DNA of 64,000 bases, taken from an uncultured Alphaproteobacteria bacterium (lineage in GTDB: Bacteria; Pseudomonadota; Alphaproteobacteria; HIMB59; GCA-002718135). This document shows, in pieces, positions 44,978 through 53,618 of the stretch; position 1 is the stretch's first letter, and each line of letters begins with the position of its first letter. The stretch covers positions 1-64,000 of the forward strand of contig CACIED010000001.1 of assembly GCA_902585605.1 (NCBI GenBank), read 5' to 3'. The notes under the pieces were generated by a model. It was not told where the DNA came from. It searched no databases and saw only the letters and a list, made by a program, of their open reading frames with translations. The translations under genes were made by a program, and so were the position numbers.

Positions 44978-45898
44978 TTAATGTTTATGTAATTGATCCT
45001 CTGCTTGCTTAATAATATCTACGCCCACTCTATCGCTCCATCCTTGAATCAATTTCTTAGTTACTGGACCAACATTTCCATCAGCAATTGGCATTCCATT
45101 AAACTTTGTTGCAGGCATTATTGAATATGGAGTACTAGTAATAAACATTTCATCAGAAGTTGCTAAATCATAAGATTGAATTACAGCTTCAATCACTTCA
45201 ATGTCTAAAGATCGGGCTATTTCCATTGTTGAATTTCTTGTAAGACCCTCCAAACAATTAGCAGTTGTTGGTGTAATTAACTTTCCATCTTTAATCATAA
45301 ATATATTACCACCTTTATTTTCTGCGACATTTCCATGAATATCAAGAATGACACTTTGCGCATCAGGATCAACTAGTTTTGCTTCAATTTCTGCTAAGGT
45401 ATAAAAAAGGCGACTTCTATTTTTAATTCTAGCATCTAAAGATTGTGATGGTACCATTCTAGTGGGAGGAGTTACTGCATGACAACCTTTAGTATAAAAA
45501 GGAGCCCACAAAACAAGATTCATAGGTTGAGTGTAAATCATAACAGTTGGCTTAGAAACTTGCAAAGCTGGATTACCTCCAGTGATTGAATGTCCTCGAG
45601 AAATATTATGCACAAGCCAACAATCCTCATTAGTCTTGTAATTATCTTTATTTATTTCTAATAATTCAAGACTAACCTTTTTCATTTCCTCTATTGTCAT
45701 TTGAGGGTCGATACGTGTTAATTTAAATGATTTATATAATCTTTCTAAATGTTCATCTAATTTGAATGGTTTGAAATTAAATGTTCTAGTAGATTCAGTA
45801 ACTGTATCACCTAAAAGTACAGCACTATCAAATATTGAAATTTTAGCATCTACTTCTGGAACAATTTCACCAGAAATATAAACTTTTCTATTGTTCAT
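44978..45898 (-). CDS. Class IV aminotransferase (branched-chain/D-amino acid type)
   Basis: PLP enzyme of 306 residues. Features are GEIVPEVDAKISIFDSAVLL at the N terminus, the lysine in DARIKNRSRLFYTLAEIEAK near 156, then DIHGNVAENKGGNIFMIKDG, LEGLTRNSTMEIA and DEMFITSTPYSIMPAT. This is a branched-chain aminotransferase/D-alanine aminotransferase/4-amino-4-deoxychorismate lyase type fold. It is unlikely to be IlvE of core metabolism, because it sits in a catabolic operon one base from the DapA-like and PhyH genes. Confidence 0.85.
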   Translation of the reverse strand: MNNRKVYISGEIVPEVDAKISIFDSAVLLGDTVTESTRTFNFKPFKLDEHLERLYKSFKLTRIDPQMTIEEMKKVSLELLEINKDNYKTNEDCWLVHNISRGHSITGGNPALQVSKPTVMIYTQPMNLVLWAPFYTKGCHAVTPPTRMVPSQSLDARIKNRSRLFYTLAEIEAKLVDPDAQSVILDIHGNVAENKGGNIFMIKDGKLITPTTANCLEGLTRNSTMEIARSLDIEVIEAVIQSYDLATSDEMFITSTPYSIMPATKFNGMPIADGNVGPVTKKLIQGWSDRVGVDIIKQAEDQLHKH

Positions 45899-45899
45899 T

Positions 45900-46679
45900 T
45901 TATAATTTGTTTTTTGATTTTAATTCTGCTTTTAATTGTTCTTGTTCCATTTTCTCTTTCTTCTTGTCGTGTTTTGCAGAAACACCATGATAAACAAAAC
46001 CAAAAGCTCTTCGTGATCTAGTTTTGGATTTATTAGGATCAGCAAAATGAATAATTTTAGCATGGTGCATTAAAAACATTCCAGCTTTACCTTCAAACTT
46101 TACAGTATTTTTTTTATCCTCTTCAGTTCCAAAATCAGTTACCCCTTTTGAAAAACCTAAAATTTCTGATTTGCCATGTGGTCTGTATCCTTCATATTTA
46201 TGTGAACCTTTAACATAATGGATACATCCATTTTCATCATCAACATCTTCAAGGGCAAGCCAACCAGTAACAGCTTTATCATTATCTAAATTAAAATAAT
46301 AACCATCTTGATGTGGAGGAGTTGGATTACTTTTACCAGGAGGTTTATTAAAGTATTCCATTGCTCTAGGTATAACATCCTCACCTAAAGCGTTCGCAGC
46401 TAATTCTTTTATTTTACTATTGTGAAATAGATCATGAAAGAAAGCATCGTATTCTTCTAACTTTTGCATTTGCATTAAAGTATCTTTGTTTTCTTTATCA
46501 ACGTAATAAACTTCCCCTTCTTTCATTTTAGGAACACAGTCTTTTATGTATCTATCAAATTCTTTGTTAATAAGTTCCATATCAGACTTCGAGAAAAGTT
46601 CGGGAATATGATTATAACCATTCTCATCATAAATGTTTTTTAAATCACCTAAGTCGGGTATGTTGCTATTAAAATTCAT
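45900..46679 (-). CDS. PhyH-family Fe(II)/2-oxoglutarate dioxygenase, tandem copy B
   Basis: Dioxygenase of 259 residues. The facial triad is visible as PPHQDGYY (His123, Asp125) and His211 in AKIIHFADPN, followed by RSRRAFGFVYHG with the 2-oxoglutarate-binding arginine. The C terminus is a charged Lys/Glu helix. It is a close paralogue of the next gene upstream, sharing many blocks (PPHQDGYY, GCIHYV.GSHK, RPHG.S..LGFS.G.TDFG). It should hydroxylate a small polar substrate. Its gene overlaps the upstream copy by four bases. Confidence 0.88.
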   Translation of the reverse strand: MNFNSNIPDLGDLKNIYDENGYNHIPELFSKSDMELINKEFDRYIKDCVPKMKEGEVYYVDKENKDTLMQMQKLEEYDAFFHDLFHNSKIKELAANALGEDVIPRAMEYFNKPPGKSNPTPPHQDGYYFNLDNDKAVTGWLALEDVDDENGCIHYVKGSHKYEGYRPHGKSEILGFSKGVTDFGTEEDKKNTVKFEGKAGMFLMHHAKIIHFADPNKSKTRSRRAFGFVYHGVSAKHDKKKEKMEQEQLKAELKSKNKL

Positions 46680-47440
46680 ATTAAGTTTTTCTCTTTCATT
46701 TCTTTTTTTAACTTTTCTTGATAAGCATCATGTGCCTCTTGATTAATTTCAGCGCTTTCACCATAATAAATAAATCCTAATGCTTTTCTAGTTCTTGTTC
46801 GCGATTTATTACCTTCTGCCCAATGAATTGTTTTGGCGTTATGGATTAAAAAAGTTCCAGGTTCACCAGGAAATGAAACTGTATTTTTTTTATCATTATC
46901 ATTTCCAAAATCTGTAATACCTTGAGAAAATCCTAAAACATTTGATCTTCCGTGTGGTCTATATTCTGATTTATGAGAACCTCTAACATAATGAATACAT
47001 CCATTTTCTTCATCAACTTTTTCAAGTGCTAGCCAACAAGTAACAGCGTTATGTTTTTTTAACATAAAGTAATAACCATCTTGATGTGGTGGAGTTGGCT
47101 TTCCTATCCCTGGTGGTTTATTAAAAAATTGTAAATTTTGTGGCTCAGCTTTTTCACGCAAAACTATTTCGGCAACTTCTCTTATCGATGAATTTTCAAT
47201 TAAATCTTTAAAATAATCATCGTACGTAAACATTTGTTGAAGTTGTTTAATAGTACTTTTGTCATCTTTGTTTTCATAGAAAACATGGTGATCAGGTACT
47301 TTAGGCGCAACTTCTTTTATATATCTAGTCAATTCTATTTTTATCTCTTCAATTTTATTATCTGAAAATAAAGGATTAATAGCAATATAACCATTCTCAT
47401 CAAAATGAGATTGAAGGTCCGTATTATTAAAATCTGACAT
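46676..47440 (-). CDS. PhyH-family Fe(II)/2-oxoglutarate dioxygenase, tandem copy A
   Basis: Dioxygenase of 254 residues, first gene of the minus-strand operon. The metal triad is PPHQDGYYF (His119, Asp121) and His206 in AKTIHWAEGNKS, with RTRKALGFIYYG after it. It is about half to two-thirds identical by eye to copy B, so the pair arose by tandem duplication and then diverged. Co-encoded with aminotransferase, lyase and MlrC genes, it likely begins oxidative breakdown of a nitrogen-containing compound. Confidence 0.88.
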   Translation of the reverse strand: MSDFNNTDLQSHFDENGYIAINPLFSDNKIEEIKIELTRYIKEVAPKVPDHHVFYENKDDKSTIKQLQQMFTYDDYFKDLIENSSIREVAEIVLREKAEPQNLQFFNKPPGIGKPTPPHQDGYYFMLKKHNAVTCWLALEKVDEENGCIHYVRGSHKSEYRPHGRSNVLGFSQGITDFGNDNDKKNTVSFPGEPGTFLIHNAKTIHWAEGNKSRTRTRKALGFIYYGESAEINQEAHDAYQEKLKKEMKEKNLI

Positions 47441-47536
47441 AATTTTCTGAAATTATGGTAACTTAAATTAAGAAGATATCTAGTAAAATTTAATAATATA
47501 CCCTATTTTCTCAATTTAATTATAACTTATTAGAGA

Positions 47537-48379
47537 ATGAATAAAAAATACAAGAGAGTTTTTTCTATAAATAATGATCTAGGATATAGAAATTATACTG
47601 TTAGGGATTTAATCAACCTAAAAGGTAAAAAAAAATTAACACAAGTAAGAGTTACAACAGTAGAAGAAGCTGCTGCTGCTGAAGAAGCTGGTATTGATTT
47701 ATTATTAACTGGACCAGGGAAAGATTTTCCAAATATTAGAAAAGCTGCTTCAAAAACTTTTATGACTGTTGGTGTACCTTTTATTGAGAACCCAACAAAA
47801 AGAGAAGCAACAAAAAAAGCATTCGAAATAATTGAGGCCGGTGCTGATTCACTAATGTGTCAAAATTGGAATCTTGAATGGATGGCACATTTAAGTAAAT
47901 TTAGAATTCCCTTTCAAAGTCATGTTGGATTTATTCCGAGAAGAACGACATGGATAGGTGGCATTAGATCTTTTGGAAAGACAGCAAATGAAGCTGCAGA
48001 ATTATTTAGAGATATAAAGGATATTGAGAAAACTGGTGCATGGGGAATAGAAGTAGAACTCGTTCCAGAAAATATTTTAGAAGTTATTACAAAGCACACA
48101 TCACTTGTTACTATTTCAATTGGTTCGGGAATAGCTGCGGATGCTCAATTTTTATTTGCTGAAGATATATTAGGACAGAGTAAAATAAGATTTCCAAGAC
48201 ATGCCAAAAAATATAAAAATTTTGATAAAATATTAAGTGATATTCAAAAAGAAAGAATTGATGCTTTCAAAAAGTATAAAATAGAAGTTCAAAAAAATAA
48301 ATTTCCAACAAAAAAACATACTATTTCAATTAAAAAAATAGAATTAAATAAATTTAGAAAGTTTCTGAAACAGCATTAA
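47537..48379 (+). CDS. PanB-like TIM-barrel protein lacking PanB metal ligands, copy 1
   Basis: A 280-residue protein that aligns along its length with ketopantoate hydroxymethyltransferase: FQSHVGFIPRRTTWIGG (His129), EVELVPENILEVIT (Glu174, equal to the catalytic Glu181 of E. coli PanB), ISIGSGIAADAQFLFAED and PRHAKKYKNF. The Mg2+ ligands of PanB are missing: VGDS is TGPG, the ADLPF Asp is Gly79, and the KIEGG Glu is Gln109; the loop after VGDS is about 15 residues shorter. Canonical PanB activity is therefore doubtful. It resembles the PEP mutase/isocitrate lyase superfamily and likely has a different substrate. Confidence 0.85.
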   Translation: MNKKYKRVFSINNDLGYRNYTVRDLINLKGKKKLTQVRVTTVEEAAAAEEAGIDLLLTGPGKDFPNIRKAASKTFMTVGVPFIENPTKREATKKAFEIIEAGADSLMCQNWNLEWMAHLSKFRIPFQSHVGFIPRRTTWIGGIRSFGKTANEAAELFRDIKDIEKTGAWGIEVELVPENILEVITKHTSLVTISIGSGIAADAQFLFAEDILGQSKIRFPRHAKKYKNFDKILSDIQKERIDAFKKYKIEVQKNKFPTKKHTISIKKIELNKFRKFLKQH

Positions 48380-48381
48380 TT

Positions 48382-49227
48382 ATGAAAAATAAATATAAAA
48401 AAGTATACTCTCTTGCACATGAAGCTGGTTATAGGAACTATACCGTTAAAGATTTAATAGATTTAAAAGGTAAGAAGAAATTAACACAGATAAATGTTGT
48501 ATCTCCTCAAGAAGCTGCAGCTGCAGAAGCTGCTGGTATAGATATGATTATTTGTGGGGTAGATCAGTTAAAAGAAATACGCGAAGCTGCACCCAATACA
48601 TTTTTAACGTGTGGAATAAAATATACTGAGCATGCTTCGAAAGAAAGTATAATGAAGAAGGTATTTGAGTTAATAGAAATTGGTGTAGACTCTATACACA
48701 CCAATTCTTGGAACATAAATTTTATTAAATATTTAAGTGATTTTAATATCCCTTTTCAAGGTCACGTAGGTTTTGTTCCAATGAAATCAACGTGGACAGG
48801 GGGTGTGAAACCAGTTGGGAAAAGTTCAGCTGAGGCTATTAAAGTTTATCATGATATAAAAGAATTGGAAAAAATTGGTGCTTGGGCTGTAGAAGTTGAA
48901 TGTGTACCGGAGGATGTTTTAAAAGAAATAACAAAAGACACCAAAGCTTTGACTATTTCCATAGGATCAGGCAGATATGCGGATATTCAATTTTTGTTCG
49001 GTGAAGATATTTTAGGATATCACTTCAATTCAACTAAAACACCAAGACATGCAAAAAAATATAAAGATTTTAATAAGACATACGAAAAGTTACAAAAGGA
49101 TAGGATAGATGCTTTTAAGGAATATCAGAAGGATGTAGTAAATAAGAAATTTCCAACAAAAAATAATGTTGTTTTTGCTGAAAAAAAAGAACTAGAAAAA
49201 TTTAAAAAATTAATAAAAAAAATCTAA
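48382..49227 (+). CDS. PanB-like TIM-barrel protein lacking PanB metal ligands, copy 2
   Basis: A 281-residue paralogue of the preceding gene, two bases downstream. It keeps the catalytic pair positions (His128 in FQGHVGFVP, Glu173 in EVECVPEDVL) and ISIGSGRYADIQFLFGED, but also lacks all three metal-ligand positions of PanB: the VGDS position reads CGVD, the ADLPF Asp is Gly78, and the KIEGG Glu is Asn108. Both copies thus share the same losses, arguing for a conserved new function, perhaps as a heteromer. Confidence 0.85.
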   Translation: MKNKYKKVYSLAHEAGYRNYTVKDLIDLKGKKKLTQINVVSPQEAAAAEAAGIDMIICGVDQLKEIREAAPNTFLTCGIKYTEHASKESIMKKVFELIEIGVDSIHTNSWNINFIKYLSDFNIPFQGHVGFVPMKSTWTGGVKPVGKSSAEAIKVYHDIKELEKIGAWAVEVECVPEDVLKEITKDTKALTISIGSGRYADIQFLFGEDILGYHFNSTKTPRHAKKYKDFNKTYEKLQKDRIDAFKEYQKDVVNKKFPTKNNVVFAEKKELEKFKKLIKKI

Positions 49228-50040
49228 ATGGAAATTAGTAAATTAGTTAGAAGATTAAATGATAATGAAATAGTGCAGTATGAAGATAAGGGTTATATAA
49301 AAGGTCTGCCTGTATTTTCTCAAGGTGGTGTTAAAGATCTTCAAAAACTTTTTTTAGATTTAAGTAATAGACTGCCCACAGGCGTTAACATAAACAAAAC
49401 TAATATGTGGCATAAAGCGAGTAAAAAGTTTTATGATTTAGCACATACGCCGGCTATTCTTGATTATGTGGAGGATCTTTTAGGGCCAAATTTCTTCCTT
49501 TGGGGTGGACAATTTTTTTACAAAGCAGCTAAAAGTAAAGGTGTTGTTCCTTGGCATCAAGATTCTCAATATTGGCCTTTAAATCCATCAAACTCTGTTA
49601 CAGTTTGGTTAGCTGTATATGATACAGATAAATCAAATTCAGCAATGAAAATAGTATCAGAAAGCCACAAAACAAAAAAATTTTTACATAAAATTAATGA
49701 CGATAAAAATTATGATTTAAATCAAGAAGTATCTAATGATCAAATTGATAAAGAAAAAATAGTATATATGAATTTAAAAGCTGGTGAGATTTCTCTTCAT
49801 TCAGATGCTCTTTTACATGGTTCTGATGCAAACCATTCAAATAATCCTAGATGTGGAATTACTTTAAGATATTCTCCTTCAAATGTTAAAGCAGATTTAT
49901 CAGAGTGGCCTTTTTTTTCTGTTCAAATAGCTAGAGGTGAAACAAATCACTCTTTAAATCCTATTGCCCCTATGCCGAGAGGTGAAGCAACTCCTGTTAA
50001 GGGCTTTCAATTTCATCATGAATTTGAAAGTGAGTGGTGA
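49228..50040 (+). CDS. PhyH-family Fe(II)/2-oxoglutarate dioxygenase, third copy
   Basis: Dioxygenase of 270 residues. The metal motif is VPWHQDSQYWPL (His110, Asp112); the distal His is in LHSDALLHGSDANHSNNPR (probably His197), and ITLRYSPSNV holds the 2-oxoglutarate arginine region. It is not close to the tandem copies at 45900-47440; the motif WHQDSQYWPLNP is typical of the branch that includes marine PhyH proteins acting on small amines and acids. It starts at the base after the PanB-like copy 2 stop, within one plus-strand operon. Confidence 0.86.
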   Translation: MEISKLVRRLNDNEIVQYEDKGYIKGLPVFSQGGVKDLQKLFLDLSNRLPTGVNINKTNMWHKASKKFYDLAHTPAILDYVEDLLGPNFFLWGGQFFYKAAKSKGVVPWHQDSQYWPLNPSNSVTVWLAVYDTDKSNSAMKIVSESHKTKKFLHKINDDKNYDLNQEVSNDQIDKEKIVYMNLKAGEISLHSDALLHGSDANHSNNPRCGITLRYSPSNVKADLSEWPFFSVQIARGETNHSLNPIAPMPRGEATPVKGFQFHHEFESEW

Positions 50041-50070
50041 AGAAATAAAATTTTAACTAGTATAAAATAA

Positions 50071-51150
50071 ATGAAAATAATTGATGAAATAATTCTATAC
50101 GAAAACCCTGATCCTTTACTCGTTAGTAAACAAGGTATTTTCCCGGGTATAGTAAAATTACAGGATAATTCCTTACTTGCATTATTTACTATTGGGCAAG
50201 CTTTTGATTCTGCTGATCAAAGAACATTTGTTTCAAAAAGTTTTGATGATGGAAGAAGTTGGTCTAAACCAAAACCTTTACATAATCATAAATATAAAAA
50301 TAAGGAAGAATCAGAATCTCTTAAACCACTATTATTACAAAATAATAAATTACTGGCAATAGGTTATGCTTTTGTAAGACCAGATAGTTTAACACCAATT
50401 GTTAATCCTAATACATTTGAAATACTGCCGCTTAATAATAAAATAAGTATTTCTAACGATAATGGTGAAAGTTGGTCTATGCCAAAAAATTTTAACATCA
50501 ATGAAACACCGCTTGAAATATCAGGGCCGTGTATTCAGTTAAAATCAGGTAGAATATTAGGAGCAGCGCCACCTTTCCATTTAAAAGAGTCAGATCATTC
50601 AGGATGGATAATTTATAGTGATGATGAAGGGGAAAATTGGAGTAAACTATCTGAATTTTATAAATCCAAGGAAGGCCATATTTCAACTTGGGAATGTCGA
50701 TTATGTGAAACGAACAGCAAAATTATTGTTATTTTTTGGGCTTATGACAATAAAAATAAAAAAAATCTTAGCAACCATGTTGTAATTTCCGATGATAATG
50801 GAAAAACATTTAATACTGTAATTGATACTAAAATTAGAGGACAAGCGTCTAATGTAATGTTTTATAAAGATGATATAGTTTTTACCATTCATTGTCACAG
50901 AGAAAACCCAACAGGATTAATTCTAAGAAAAGTTGATGTCAGAGATAATAAGTTTTCAATTTTAGATGAAATCAATTTGTTTTCTAAAGATGGTTTATCA
51001 AGTGATGATACTAATATAAGTAAACAGTTTGGCTCGCTTAAGTTTGGTCAACCATCAATACTTCTTTTAAATAATAATGAATTACTAATTTGTTTTTGGT
51101 GCATTCATGATAACCAACATATTGTTAAAACATATATCGTAAATATATAG
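50071..51150 (+). CDS. Sialidase-fold (BNR/Asp-box) protein without signal peptide, copy A
   Basis: Six-bladed beta-propeller of 359 residues with four Asp boxes: SFDDGRSW (57-64), SNDNGESW (128-135), SDDEGENW (183-190) and SDDNGKTF (240-247). No signal peptide is present, so it is probably cytoplasmic. The position of the sialidase FRIP motif reads FPGIVKL, lacking the Arg of the catalytic triad, so ordinary sialidase activity is doubtful. It might act on an imported substrate or intermediate. It lies eight bases before an MFS gene, in the operon of the PanB-like and PhyH genes. Confidence 0.83.
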   Translation: MKIIDEIILYENPDPLLVSKQGIFPGIVKLQDNSLLALFTIGQAFDSADQRTFVSKSFDDGRSWSKPKPLHNHKYKNKEESESLKPLLLQNNKLLAIGYAFVRPDSLTPIVNPNTFEILPLNNKISISNDNGESWSMPKNFNINETPLEISGPCIQLKSGRILGAAPPFHLKESDHSGWIIYSDDEGENWSKLSEFYKSKEGHISTWECRLCETNSKIIVIFWAYDNKNKKNLSNHVVISDDNGKTFNTVIDTKIRGQASNVMFYKDDIVFTIHCHRENPTGLILRKVDVRDNKFSILDEINLFSKDGLSSDDTNISKQFGSLKFGQPSILLLNNNELLICFWCIHDNQHIVKTYIVNI

Positions 51151-51158
51151 TCACCAGT

Positions 51159-52484
51159 ATGTTCAATCTAATATCTAATGAAAAAGAAAAAATGAAAGTA
51201 ATTAATTATTATCATTTTTCAACTGCACTACAAATGTGTGCTGTTATAGGAACAGTTGCAGCACCTTTAACATTATATTCTGTAGAATTAGGATTAGATC
51301 CAGACAGAATTGGTATTTTAGGTAGTCTCATGGCTTTTTGCCAAGTTTTAGCTTTAATTAGTATCCCTTTAACTCTTTATTTTGGTAGTAAAATTTTATC
51401 TATTTGGACTTTATTTAGTAGGTATATCTTTCTTCTAATTTTTTTGATTGCCCCATTTTATCAAGAAAATTTGACACTTGTTTTCTACTTATTGTTTTTT
51501 GCAATGCTCATGTTTTCAATTTTAAGATCATTATCTGAAGCTTCATTTGTTCCTTGGATGCAAGAATTTATACCCAGAGATGTAAGAGGCAGAGTTATTG
51601 GTATTAATGGCATTGTGTGTACACCCTTTGCTTTAGTTGCATCATATGGAATAAAAATCTGGCTGGATACTAGAGAAGGGTTAGAGAGATTTTACCCAGT
51701 TTTTTTGATAGCAATAATTCTTGGACTAATATCAGCTCTATTACTTTTAAAATTAAAAGGAGGAGAAAAGATTAAAGGAAGAGATGATGATCAGGGTTAT
51801 TTAAAAAATTTGCTTAGAGCAACAAAAGATAAAAATTTTAATTTATTTTTAGTTTCATCAGGAACACAATATTTAGTTATTACAATACTAGCTATTTTCT
51901 TAACTCTCTATTTTAAAATTAGAATGAATATTCCAAGTGGAGAATTAATTTTTTCATCAACGTTAATTTTAATTGGAGGGACGTGTAGTGGTTTAGTAGT
52001 TGGAAGAGTTACAGATAGTTATGGCTGTCGGGGTATAAGAGTATTATTCCAAAGTTTACAAATTTTATTATTACTTACACTACCATTTATAAATTCTGAT
52101 ACTCCTTACTTGAGTTATGTAATTGGAATAATTTTCTTTCTATTTGGATTTTTAATGTGGGGCAGTGCATCAATAGGTTATATTTTCATGCTAAACTATG
52201 TACCAAGTAATAACAAAGAATCATTCATGTCACTTGCTTATAGCTTAGATGGAATAACAGCAGGAGTAACAACAGTGCTAGCTGGTTATCTAGTTGTTTG
52301 GTTAGATAATAATGAGATTATTGTTTTTGACAAATTGCTTGGAAGCTATGAAGTTTTATTTGTTATTTGTGCTTTTATTATAGCAATATCTATGAATGCT
52401 TTTATTCTTATAAGAGAAGAAGGAGCTATGGGAGTTAGGACTTTTTTGAGACAATTAATTTTTTACAGAAAACAATTACCATAA
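51159..52484 (+). CDS. Major facilitator superfamily transporter
   Basis: Membrane protein of 441 residues with 12 predicted helices in two halves and a charged central loop around residues 198-222 (KGGEKIKGRDDDQGY). The MFS stretch between helices 4 and 5, FVPWMQEFIPRDVRGRVIGI, is present. An ATG 11 codons in is an alternative start. Between two sialidase-fold genes and in an operon with PanB-like and PhyH genes, it likely moves a substrate or product of this pathway. The substrate cannot be read from sequence. Confidence 0.88.
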   Translation: MFNLISNEKEKMKVINYYHFSTALQMCAVIGTVAAPLTLYSVELGLDPDRIGILGSLMAFCQVLALISIPLTLYFGSKILSIWTLFSRYIFLLIFLIAPFYQENLTLVFYLLFFAMLMFSILRSLSEASFVPWMQEFIPRDVRGRVIGINGIVCTPFALVASYGIKIWLDTREGLERFYPVFLIAIILGLISALLLLKLKGGEKIKGRDDDQGYLKNLLRATKDKNFNLFLVSSGTQYLVITILAIFLTLYFKIRMNIPSGELIFSSTLILIGGTCSGLVVGRVTDSYGCRGIRVLFQSLQILLLLTLPFINSDTPYLSYVIGIIFFLFGFLMWGSASIGYIFMLNYVPSNNKESFMSLAYSLDGITAGVTTVLAGYLVVWLDNNEIIVFDKLLGSYEVLFVICAFIIAISMNAFILIREEGAMGVRTFLRQLIFYRKQLP

Positions 52485-52488
52485 AATA

Positions 52489-53607
52489 TTATTCAAATTT
52501 TAAACGTATCCAATGTAGATCCATTTTTTTATCATTACCCGCATAATAAAAAACTAAAACTTTCCCACTCTGTAAAACATCGGCATAGGGCAATCCAAAA
52601 CTCCATATATTCATGTCAGCTAATAACCCTCCTAGCTCTTTACTATTTTGTTTAATTTTTTTTTGATTAAAAATTGTTACCTCAGAAATTTCATCAAAAT
52701 GAGCATTGAGACTATCTGATACTCTTACTTTTATGCTTTGATTTTTAAATCTATCAACCCATGCTAACACTACCTTACCATCCTTTAATAATGCAGGATG
52801 AGAAGGTTGATCGGAAATATTTAAATCTTTTGGCTGAGACCATGTTTTACCTTCATCATTACTTATTCTTTGATGAATATTAAGGAAAGTTTTTTTTGCC
52901 GAATCATATGTCCATGCAAAGGAAGTAATAGTTCCATTTTTATTTACACCACATCTTAAATCCCAATTAAAAATTCTTCCAGTTTCATCACCTGCTGCTA
53001 AATAAGGTTTAGACCATGTTTTTCCATTATCAGAAGAACATATGAAAATATTTTTTTGATACCATTTTGATTCATCATAATAATCTTTATTATTTTCAAT
53101 ACTCATAATTAATTTTCCATTTGGTAATTTCATAATAGGATTGGTAAGACTTGGTGGACCAATGTCTTTAGGTAGCTGAACTTTTCTAAGTTTTGACCAC
53201 GTATTTCCATTATCATAGGAATCTGCAATTAGGATTTTCATTGGAAGACAGCCTTCGGTATCAGCATTAAATAATTCTTTTCCTGGAATAGAAGTTCGAT
53301 CAATCCACAAAAATGATGCAATAATATGAGAATGAGAAATTTCAGTTAAATAACAAAGTTTTAGACTGCCTTTAAGATTATCTATTTTAACATTTTTAAA
53401 AGGCTCCCAAGGTTCTGACCATTTCTCACCTTCATCATCTGATCGGAAAAACTCTATTCCCTCTAATTCAGAATCTTTATTATTTCCACCTCTTGCAGTG
53501 GCAAGAATAGATCCATTACTAAGAGAAACAAATGATGAAAAAGTATAGCATGCTTTATTTGAATCAATTTTTGCAGAACATAAGATGCCTGAAGAATCTA
53601 TTTTCAT
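52489..53607 (-). CDS. Sialidase-fold (BNR/Asp-box) protein without signal peptide, copy B
   Basis: Beta-propeller of 372 residues with four Asp boxes: SDDEGEKW (56-63), SYDNGNTW (130-137), SSDNGKTW (191-198) and SNDEGKTW (249-256). It has no signal peptide. The first-blade region YTFSSFVSLSNGSILATARG matches the sialidase FRIP position but lacks its Arg. It is divergent in sequence from copy A and lies on the opposite strand, four bases after the MFS stop. It is the last gene of a minus-strand operon with two ATC-hydrolase-like genes and nagA. Confidence 0.83.
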   Translation of the reverse strand: MKIDSSGILCSAKIDSNKACYTFSSFVSLSNGSILATARGGNNKDSELEGIEFFRSDDEGEKWSEPWEPFKNVKIDNLKGSLKLCYLTEISHSHIIASFLWIDRTSIPGKELFNADTEGCLPMKILIADSYDNGNTWSKLRKVQLPKDIGPPSLTNPIMKLPNGKLIMSIENNKDYYDESKWYQKNIFICSSDNGKTWSKPYLAAGDETGRIFNWDLRCGVNKNGTITSFAWTYDSAKKTFLNIHQRISNDEGKTWSQPKDLNISDQPSHPALLKDGKVVLAWVDRFKNQSIKVRVSDSLNAHFDEISEVTIFNQKKIKQNSKELGGLLADMNIWSFGLPYADVLQSGKVLVFYYAGNDKKMDLHWIRLKFE

Positions 53608-53618
53608 TTAATAAAATT

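Noticed and set aside
45900-47440. The two PhyH genes as an assembly duplication
   Set aside because: The copies differ throughout in protein and DNA sequence while sharing motifs, so they are diverged paralogues.
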